Shown: positions 5,585 through 10,038 of the stretch, piece by piece
Position numbering within the stretch: the stretch's first letter is position 1
Layout: every line of letters begins with the position of its first letter
DNA from: Baffinella frigidus
Lineage: Eukaryota > Cryptophyceae > Cryptomonadales > Baffinellaceae
Direction: 5' to 3'
Length of the DNA: 10,038 bases
Assembly (NCBI GenBank): GCA_026770585.1
Contig: MU646680.1
Coordinates: 32,361 to 42,398 of the forward strand
Made by a program: the position numbers and the translations under genes
The notes under the pieces: model-generated
The model's input: the letters and a program-made list of their open reading frames with translations, nothing else
What the model was told of the DNA's origin: nothing
Databases searched by the model: none

Positions 5585-5653
5585 GGTTGAAGCTATCAGG
5601 GTTGTCTGAGCAAAAGCTTGAGCACATGTTCGTTCAGAATCGTGGGTGATCGC

Positions 5654-6000
5654 TAGGGTTTAGGGTTTAGGGTTTAGGATTTGGGTTTTAGGGTTTAGGG
5701 TTTAGGGTTTCTGGTTTAGGGTTTGGGGTTTGGTGTTTGGTGTTTATGGTTTATGGTGCATGGTTTATGGTTTGTGGTGTGTGGTTTGTGGTTTATGGGT
5801 TATGGTTGATGGTGTATTGTTTATGGTTTATGGTTTGGGGTTTGGGGTTTGTGGTTTATGGGTTATGGTTCATGGTTAATGGTGTATTGTTTATGGTTTA
5901 TTGTTTATGGTTTACGGTTAATGGTTTAGGGTTAATGGTTGAGGGGTTAGGGTTTCGGGTTTCGGGTTTCGGGTTTCGGGTTTTGGGTTTAGGGTGTAGG
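5654..6000 (+). repeat. Variant telomere-like array: TTTAGGG, TTTATGG, TTTCGGG zones
   Basis: TTTAGGG dominates 5655-5720, TTTATGG and TTTGTGG variants fill about 5736-5935, and TTTCGGG fills 5950-5985. Within the middle zone a segment of roughly 45-55 bases is duplicated (near 5786 and 5848, sharing TTTGTGGTTTATGGGTTATG). Open frames here are heptamer artefacts rich in Val, Met, Gly and Trp. On the minus strand it begins right after the donor of exon piece C1. Confidence 0.9.
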
Positions 6001-6006
6001 CAAGAC

Positions 6007-6056
6007 CGTTCTTCTCGGATGAAGGCCACAAGTGAAATATTATCGCCGAATGACGT
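6007..6056 (-). pseudogene. Ankyrin exon piece C1, 3' half
   Basis: Minus strand reads TSFGDNISLVAFIREE plus two bases of an Arg codon, then GTCTTGCC, a possible donor. It matches the second half of C3. The first helix (GGALHSAA) is missing; upstream is a duplicated ACGTCATTC and then non-homologous DNA. The peptide is conserved although codons differ from C3 at the third position. Confidence 0.55.
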
Positions 6057-6100
6057 CATGAATGACGTCGAGTGTTTGGGATTGAGGGTTTTGGTAAGAC

Positions 6101-6150
6101 CGTTCTTCTCGGATAAACGCCACAAGTGAAATGTTGTCCCCGAATGACGC
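6101..6150 (-). pseudogene. Ankyrin exon piece C2, 3' half, cut by telomere-like DNA
   Basis: Minus strand reads ASFGDNISLVAFIREE and ends GAACG before GTCTTACC. Its upstream edge is abrupt: GCGTCATTCGG is joined directly to CCCTAAA telomere words, so telomere-like DNA sits inside what should be exon. It starts 94 bases after C1 and 97 bases before C3. Confidence 0.55.
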
Positions 6151-6190
6151 TTTAGGGTTTAGAATTTAGGGTGTAGGGTTCAGGGTTGAG
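6151..6190 (+). repeat. Short telomere-like tract between C2 and C3
   Basis: Five to six heptamer words (TTTAGGG, GTTTAGAA, TTTAGGG, TGTAGGG, TTCAGGG, TTGAGG) fill the whole space between the truncated exon C2 and the donor of C3. Confidence 0.85.
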
Positions 6191-6197
6191 GCAAGAC

Positions 6198-6291
6198 CGT
6201 TCTTCTCGGATGAACGCCACGAGTGAAATGTTATCGCCGGACGACGCGGCGCTGTGCAGCGCCCCCCCGATCGACCGCGCCTCCGGCGTAT
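6198..6291 (-). CDS. Ankyrin-repeat exon C3 (94 nt, complete with both splice signals)
   Basis: On the minus strand a pyrimidine-rich stretch and ACGTTTCAG give a good 3' splice site. The exon then reads AT-ACG-CCG-GAG..., that is TPEARSIGGALHSAASSG followed by DNISLVAFIREE and two bases of an Arg codon. The 5' splice site is GAACG before GTCTTGCC. The A-L-H-S-A-A-S-S-G core is the first helix of an ankyrin repeat and NISLVAFIREE fits the second helix. At 94 nt it is close to one repeat (33 residues, 99 nt). The intron upstream carries a TA-flanked foldback 27 bases from the exon; the intron downstream is telomere-like DNA. Ankyrin repeats bind other proteins; the gene's specific role cannot be told. 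It is the best preserved C copy, but no continuous gene can be assembled here. Confidence 0.6.
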
Positions 6292-6317
6292 CTGAAACGT
6301 AGTTGGATTAAGAGGAT

Positions 6318-6459
6318 TACCACGCCAGATTGGACCACGCCAGATTGGAGGGGGTTAATTTTTTCAAGTCCTAGATATCTAGGACTGTTGACTTTTGAAA
6401 ACCACTACCTGCAGGAGGAATCGACTTTTGGCGACCTCTTCCAAGACTCTGGCGTGGTA
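6318..6459. mobile_element. TA-flanked foldback element (CCACGCCAG ends) in the intron before exon C3
   Basis: TA-CCACGCCAG (from 6318) and CTGGCGTGG-TA (to 6459) enclose a 138-bp element. At its centre is a perfect 20-bp palindrome, AGTCCTAGATATCTAGGACT (6367-6386). The left end is duplicated in tandem (CCACGCCAGATTGGA at 6320-6334 and 6335-6349). Two paralogous introns lack it: 6604-6612 (GAGGAATAAGAAAATG) and 6787-6802 (GAGGATCAAGACAATG). Removing the element with one TA from this copy gives GAGGATTAAAACAATG, which shows a TA target duplication. Confidence 0.85.
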
Positions 6460-6505
6460 AAACAATGCGGGAAATAAGGGAAATAGGACGACAAGGAAGA
6501 GAAAC

Positions 6506-6582
6506 CCTGCGGTCTGAAATGTTATCGCCGAACGACGCAGCGCTGTGCAGCGCCCCTCCGATCGACCGCGCCTCCGGCGTAT
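6506..6582 (-). CDS. Ankyrin-repeat exon C4 (77 nt, alternative 3' end)
   Basis: It begins after the same TTTCAG acceptor as C3 and has the same AT-ACG-CCG start: TPEARSIGGALHSAASFG, then DNISDRR. It departs from C3 after the Ser codon and meets a GT (CGCAGG before GTTTCTC) 25 codons in. The ending resembles C5 (ISERR). The first ankyrin helix is intact, but the second helix is replaced, so this is a truncated or differently ended exon. Upstream intron sequence (CCCTTATTTCCCGCAT, pyrimidine-rich) is shared with C3 and with the 6726-6770 copy. Confidence 0.5.
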
Positions 6583-6592
6583 CTGAAACGTG

Positions 6593-6645
6593 GTTGGATT
6601 AAGAGGAATAAGAAAATGCGGGAAATAAGGGAAACACGGAAGATT
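6593..6645 (-). repeat. Intron-side repeat (pyrimidine-rich on minus strand), empty-site copy
   Basis: The segment GGATTAAGAGGA...AATGCGGGAAATAAGGGAAA occurs three times: 6305-6485 (split by the foldback), 6596-6632 and 6783-6819. On the minus strand each copy ends with pyrimidines just before an exon, so intron and exon were copied together. Confidence 0.65.
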
Positions 6646-6725
6646 AGGATGATGAGCATCTGCACTTCGCGGAAACTTAGTTCGAGCCCTGGACGCTTTA
6701 TGGCCCGACGGCATACGTTCAATAC

Positions 6726-6770
6726 CCTCTTCATCAGCGCCGCGCAGGGTCAGCGCCGCGGACCGCGCCT
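6726..6770 (-). pseudogene. Diverged C-type exon (45 nt) with splice-like borders
   Basis: After AAGCTTAG the minus strand reads AG-GCG-CGG-TCC..., that is EARSAALTLRGADEE if the first codon is completed by the upstream exon, and it stops at G before GTATTG. EARS matches the start of C3 and C4, and GCGCTG lines up with their ALHS codons, but the AAxxG signature is lost. It is preceded by the same pyrimidine-rich intron segment. A TLRGA peptide also occurs next to C5. Confidence 0.35.
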
Positions 6771-6839
6771 CTAAGCTTGGGAGTAAGAGGATCAAGACAA
6801 TGCGGGAAATAAGGGAAATAGGACGATGAGGAAATGAAC

Positions 6840-6917
6840 TCTGCGCTCCGAAATGGTGTCGCCGCTCGCCGCGGCGCTGTGCAGCAACCCCCCGACGTAC
6901 CGCGACTCCGGCACATT
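6840..6917 (-). pseudogene. Diverged ankyrin exon piece C5
   Basis: Minus strand reads NVPESRYVGGLLHSAAASGD, then TISER, homologous to TPEARSIGGALHSAASFGD of C4 with several amino-acid changes. The acceptor of C3 and C4 is not present; instead CCCTGCGCGGCGCC (PTLRGA) runs straight in. It ends CGCAGA before GTTCAT. The LLHSAAASG core still fits an ankyrin first helix. Confidence 0.45.
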
Positions 6918-7018
6918 TGTGGCGCCGCGCAGGGTCGGCGCGGCGTCCACCTGCTCGCGTCAAACATCCGAGTAGCGCTGGCTGCTTTACAGTAGCGCCC
7001 CCCCTCCCCTCTCTCGCA

Positions 7019-7320
7019 GCTCAGTGCCGGGTGGCGGCAAGACACGACGGTGGAAGGGCGGCAACGCTGCTGGAGTGGGATCACGCTGCGAGGCGCTTCT
7101 GCTGGCACGCTATCAAATCGGGTATATCCCACAGGATGTGCTAGCTTGACCGCATCTGCGGGAAGTATGTCCTGGTGCGGCGTTCAGCCGCACCAGGAAG
7201 TGATGCTCGGCTACACGGCCTCTCTCCCTCGCCGCTCTCGCACGAGCAGAAGCACGGCACGCTGCTGCAGTGGCACCACCCTGCCGCAAGGCACATCGCG
7301 GGAGCGTACTTGAAGGCTTC
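7019..7320 (+). repeat. GC-rich duplicated segment, function unknown
   Basis: About 60 bases starting ACGCTGCTGGAGTGGGATCA (7064) are similar to those starting ACGCTGCTGCAGTGGCACCA (7258). Each is preceded by a pyrimidine-rich run ending in AG (7005-7018 and roughly 7221-7252), which would fit exon duplicates on the plus strand. In one shared frame they read ATLLEWDHAARRF and GTLLQWHHPAARH; in another, SGITLRGASAG and SGTTLPQGTSR. I recognise no family. A hairpin with a perfect 12-bp stem (7170-7181 with 7187-7198, 5-base loop) lies between them. Confidence 0.3.
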
Positions 7321-8098
7321 CGTGCGTCTTCCCGCAACTTCTTCACAGTACCCGTCTTGGAACAATTGCACATCCCCAGATCATCCCCCCCCAAGAAGCC
7401 GCCGCCCGCAGGAACCCCACCGCCGTCATGCTTCGATTCTCCCTGCCCCATGCAATTTCGAAATTGACGGGCCCCAGTCCCTGCTTTTCGATTTCAGGAT
7501 CGCCTCGGCAGGTCCATCAAAGGCTCCAATTCCCGAGAATTCCCACAACTTTGGACGAATCGTTGGTGGAAGAATTGACTTTCTATCCTGTTTCCTCACA
7601 GGACGTGATAAAAGAGGAACTGCGGACTTGACGGCCCATCCTCTCTCTGAACAGAGGACATGGCCTACCGGCCGCAAGATCCTAGCGGACAGGTCTCTCC
7701 CCGCACATCCGACGTCGGAATCATGCGTTTTCTGGCGAGGAGCCAAAGCACCACTGGCAAGAGGTTGTTTTCCACGGGCAAGCCAGTCGGCACGGTGGCC
7801 TCCAGCGGGCCCAGCTAGTAGGAGCTCTAGCACAGCGTCCCGACATCTCCACTGCGCTTATCCAACCGCGGCGCTCTGAACTCAGAGCAACGACGGGCTC
7901 GCCTCCCTCAGAATCCCTCAGAAGGCGACTACGGCGCCTTTCGGCATCCCTTGATTCGTGCTAGAGCCCCCCGGAATCCGGCGCGACCCAGTACAAACCA
8001 AGCTCCCACAAATCCGCTTTGACCCCCTCTGAATGTTGGTGGATCGTCGGTCTAAAAATACGTTTCTTGGATACCCTTGGTTACAGATGGAGACCCAG
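7321..8098. other. GC-rich stretch without a convincing gene
   Basis: A long open frame (7175-7879) crosses this region, but its protein is rich in Pro, Ser, Arg and Ala, has no domain I recognise and overlaps equally long frames on the other strand. This is as expected from GC-rich non-coding DNA. The only structural detail is the palindrome CAATTTCGAAATTG at 7453-7466. Confidence 0.45.
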
Positions 8099-8303
8099 CC
8101 ACCAGCAACCCGTAGCAGCTTATACCGGGTACTCGCAAGGATTCGGGTATTTTATTGGAAAAACGATATTTCCTATGACCCTACAGTAGGAAACCCTAGG
8201 GACCTCGAATTGCTGACGGGAGATACCGAAGAGATTTCTTCGGTTTATCTGAAAATTACTACAGTACCCGATCCAGATATAAGCTGCAGCGGGTTGCTGG
8301 TGG
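8099..8303. mobile_element. Foldback element with 26-bp ends (CCACCAGCAACCCG)
   Basis: 8099-8124 pairs with 8278-8303 at 24 of 26 positions, and pairing resumes inside (CCGGGTACT near 8126 with AGTACCCGATC near 8263). Two smaller hairpins lie within: TTTCCTA/TAGGAAA (8169-8193) and ACCGAAG/CTTCGGT (8225-8244). The 108-codon open frame over 8033-8359 is mostly this element and is not a credible gene. AG flanks both ends, which may be chance. Confidence 0.7.
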
Positions 8304-8343
8304 AGGAGGGTTGCACATTTTCTAGCTCTGTCTCAGTCTATTT

Positions 8344-8545
8344 GGTCTCACCAGTTTAGTCGTAAAACCCACGGAAAGTTCGTTAGTTTCTCCTACGGTA
8401 TTGCCTAGGACCTCCTACCGTAGGCCAAAATCCTAGGACATTTTGGTCCTAGGAGCCCTACGGCCCACGGTTGGTAGTTCCTACCTAAATCCGTAGGGAA
8501 ACTACCGAACTTTCCGTGGGTTTCCCAATGAAGTTTGGTGAGACC
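8344..8545. mobile_element. 202-bp foldback element with GGTCTCACCA ends and CCTAGG core
   Basis: The terminal GGTCTCACCA (8344-8353) and TGGTGAGACC (8536-8545) are perfect inverted repeats. After a short mismatch the arms pair again (AACCCACGGAAAGTTCG at 8367-8383 with 8506-8522), followed by CCTACGG/CCGTAGG words. The centre has two TCCTAGGA palindromes. CCTACGGTATTGCCTA also appears at 4429-4444, and CCGTAGG/TACCGTAGG words recur in the 159-bp elements, hinting at a wider family. Confidence 0.75.
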
Positions 8546-8694
8546 GGGCTCTTTTCCGCTCTAAAGCTGACGGGGGGTTGTACCACAGACCCAGCGTGTC
8601 ATCTTGAGAAAAGTTCCGTCAACCCTGACTGAGGCAGAGCTAGAGGTCCTGTGCAGCCTCGGCAGCGTTTATCAGGGATGGTGTATTAATCATG

Positions 8695-8695
<1 letters not shown>

Positions 8696-8738
<43 letters not shown>

Positions 8739-8785
8739 TCTTTGTTTCGCTCGATCGCTCTCGCTCTCGCTCTCGCTCTCGCTCT
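8696..8785. repeat. CT microsatellite passing into (TCTCGC)n
   Basis: About 20 CT dinucleotides (8696-8734) are followed, after a short break, by five TCTCGC-type units (8756-8785). The second part is the reverse complement of the GAGCGA pattern at 776-982. Confidence 0.95.
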
Positions 8786-8787
8786 GG

Positions 8788-8849
8788 CAACGAAACTTAC
8801 TACACAACGAACTAGTCATAATAAAGCATGTGTGTAGTAAATTTCGTTG
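8788..8849. mobile_element. 62-bp inverted repeat CAACGAAACTTACTACACA
   Basis: The 19-base arms 8788-8806 and 8831-8849 differ at one position. The same 19-mer occurs, with one or two changes, at 9229-9247 inside repeat H, so these arms are related to that repeat. It directly follows the microsatellite. Confidence 0.6.
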
Positions 8850-8850
8850 G

Positions 8851-9115
8851 CGGGAAAGACATTAATTAATACATTCCCTCAGATAAGCGTGGAACCCCCC
8901 CCCTCCATATTGCTCGAAACTTGCATCCCCACCGAGGTCAATTGTCTTCTGCCTCATCAATGTCAGTAAAAGCTTTGATTAATAGCGAGCGGCCAAAGAA
9001 AATTGCTACAAATTGGATCATACCAGTAAATAGTAAAGCATTGTGTAATAAAATTCAATTCCCGAACATCTATGCATCGATACGTTCAACTTGCATGGAC
9101 ATGTAGACAGGCTCC
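8851..9115. other. AT-richer stretch, nothing recognised
   Basis: Two short open frames (8921-9106 and 9091-9279) have no recognisable motif, and the second runs into repeat H. No RNA gene or repeat is visible. Confidence 0.35.
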
Positions 9116-9280
9116 CCACTCGAGAATACAGGAGGATCCTATTTATATGTGGGGTTGTAAATATTTGTACCAGGATAAAGTGTTCCAACCTCGTGGCTGG
9201 CCAATATATGGCTAGTTACGTGACCAATCAACGAAAGTTACTACACAAATGCCCACTTTTAAAATCTCATAGGTTTTAAA
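9116..9280 (-). repeat. Dispersed repeat H, copy 3, uninterrupted
   Basis: Reverse-complement homologue of 2629-2664 plus 2834-2959. On the minus strand it runs TTTAAAACC, GTGGGCATTTGTGTAG, TAACTTTCG, GGTCACGT, CACGAGGTTGG, TCCTGGTACAAAT, ACAACCCCACAT, ATTCTCGAGTGG. It preserves the site that is occupied by the GAGCG element in the other copy. Confidence 0.75.
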
Positions 9281-9327
9281 TAGGTCCCGCTAGCGTTGTC
9301 GTGTGGGGGGACGGAACATTGTAAAAG

Positions 9328-9352
9328 TCCAAGGCCAGATTCTGGCCTTGGA
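9328..9352. other. Perfect 11-bp stem hairpin
   Basis: TCCAAGGCCAG, ATT, CTGGCCTTGGA. It is followed by mixed sequence without a T run, so it gives no sign of a known terminator or RNA. Role unknown. Confidence 0.5.
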
Positions 9353-9504
9353 TTCAGGGACCAATATTTATAATTGATCAACTTGTTCCCGCCCGAGACG
9401 TAGAAAACGCACCGCCTGAATCCGGCTTCAACAGCTTCAATTCAATTACTCTTGCAATCGGGACATCGAAAATCGTCGATTTGCCCCAGCCGTGAGGGTT
9501 GGTT

Positions 9505-9663
9505 CACACAGCGGGCTACGAAGGGAGTTTTGGGCAGGAAATGCCCGAGGTTCCGTTACCTTATCCGTAGGAACCCCCCTATGTTCCTACGGGTTGCCTA
9601 CCGTAGGGTGGAAGGCCTTATCGCGTGTGGGTTATTCAAAATCCCTCCGAAGTCCGCTGTGTG
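9505..9663. mobile_element. 159-bp foldback element, copy 2
   Basis: Same ends (CACACAGCGG and CCGCTGTGTG) and exactly the same length as 5426-5584. The shared core includes TTATCCGTAGGAACCCCCCT. The internal hairpin at 9531-9547 has a different stem sequence from copy 1 but pairs in the same register. Frames through it are not credible genes. Confidence 0.8.
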
Positions 9664-9743
9664 GGGAGCCCCAACCGCGAATCGGTTTCTCATCAACCCC
9701 CCCCGACCCGCCCGGCCGGCCTAAACCTCCCGACCGGCATAAA

Positions 9744-9908
9744 CCACCCTGGAGGCCACCTCAGGGTATTTTGGACGTCCCAAAAGTCAACTCCCCTTGA
9801 AAGGGCTCAGTCCTTTTCAAGGGGAGTTGACTTTTGGGACGCTCAGTCCTTTCAAGGGGAGTTGACTTTTGGGACGTCCAAAATACCCTGAGGTGGCCTC
9901 CAGGGTGG
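9744..9908. mobile_element. Foldback element with perfect 61-bp arms and an internal tandem duplication
   Basis: 9744-9804 is the exact reverse complement of 9848-9908. The ends (CCACCCTGGAGGC) match the element at 2447-2575. Between the arms, 9805-9840 and 9841-9875 are a 36/35-base tandem duplication, starting GCTCAGTCC and differing by one T, that copies most of the inner right arm. The perfect arms suggest recent formation or gene-conversion-like repair. No coding capacity. Confidence 0.85.
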
Positions 9909-9981
9909 CACTAGTCCACTTAATCGCCCGCCTAGTTCTAATTGAACTGCTTCTTATGCTAACTTAACTGGGGGTTAACGC

Positions 9982-9998
9982 CTAAACCCTAAACCCCA
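9982..9998 (-). repeat. Short C-rich telomere-like stretch
   Basis: CCTAAACCCTAAACCCC is two telomere words, G-rich on the minus strand. The remaining bases to 10038 show nothing recognisable. Confidence 0.6.
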
Positions 9999-10038
9999 CA
10001 CAGCAGGTCCCACACACCCTTACCGCCGCTCAAATCTA

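Noticed and set aside
5290-5649. Peptide VTLSVGTPLC shared by frames here and at 9492-9800
   Set aside because: Explained by the duplicated 159-bp element. The surroundings are unrelated and no domain is recognised.
5737-6129. 130-codon Val/Met/Trp/Gly-rich frame
   Set aside because: Translation of TTTATGG-type heptamers followed by the antisense of the C1 exon piece.
6379-6963. 194-codon minus-strand frame
   Set aside because: It lies on the exon strand but in a different frame from the ankyrin-coding one, and it runs through introns and a foldback element. The conserved third-position pattern supports the other frame.
7160-7200. 12-bp stem hairpin considered as a tRNA, terminator or further A-exon copy
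   Set aside because: No cloverleaf or T run, and the similarity to the A exon (CACCAGG) is too short to support.
7175-7879. Longest plus-strand frame (234 codons)
   Set aside because: No recognisable domain, low-complexity composition typical of GC-rich chance frames, and comparable frames on the opposite strand. Without transcript or homology evidence I do not call it.
8033-8359. 108-codon plus-strand frame
   Set aside because: Mostly covered by the foldback element at 8099-8303.

Overview
The window looks like eukaryotic nuclear DNA, probably subtelomeric or built from internal telomere-like repeats. The repeats are of the plant/algal TTTAGGG type. Together with GT-AG-like splice signals around short exon pieces, heavy foldback-element content and mixed base composition, they suggest a microalga or other protist (for example a dinoflagellate or chromerid-type lineage). 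The species cannot be fixed from the sequence. I see no rRNA or tRNA, no prokaryotic operon and no long intact gene. The long open frames are mostly translations of simple repeats or foldback elements.

The only recognisable coding signal is on the minus strand: short exon-sized pieces of ankyrin repeats. Reading the minus strand from high to low coordinates they come in three groups. Group C (about 6.92-6.0 kb) has an ALHSAASxGDNISLVAFIREE-like repeat. Group A (about 3.86-3.22 kb) has GRTPLMAAAHQGHLAT. Group B (about 2.25-1.41 kb) has VKLLVELGGDLGIEDRLGRTAL. Most end at a GT dinucleotide. Joining the A end to the start of the best B copy across GT...AG restores an uninterrupted ankyrin repeat in frame. 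Copies within groups A and C differ almost only at third codon positions. Many copies are truncated, so this is most likely a decayed or rearranged multi-exon ankyrin gene family, or rarely spliced exons in very repetitive introns.

Layout: 1-770, a foldback element, a 30-bp tandem repeat and C-rich telomere-like DNA. 776-982, a GA/GAGCGA microsatellite. 1031-1406, G-rich telomere-variant arrays (TTTAGGG, then TTTCGGG). 1414-2600, B exon pieces, a 249-bp near-perfect palindrome and 31-bp repeat units. 2629-2959, a dispersed repeat interrupted by a TA-flanked foldback element. 3217-3860, the A exon array, split by C-rich telomere-like DNA. 3859-4264, a 106-bp-period duplication and more telomere-like DNA. 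4265-5425, mostly unique DNA. 5426-5584, a 159-bp foldback element. 5654-6000, variant telomere arrays. 6001-6918, the C exon array, with a TA-flanked element in one intron. 6960-8098, GC-rich DNA without a convincing gene. 8099-8850, foldback elements and a CT microsatellite. 9116-9908, a second copy of the dispersed repeat, the second 159-bp element and a foldback with perfect 61-bp arms.

The strongest points for a second look are: telomere-like tracts starting within about 10 bases after putative 5' splice sites at six exon ends; two TA-flanked foldback elements whose empty sites are present elsewhere in the same window; and a compensatorily changed hairpin in the two equal-length 159-bp elements.
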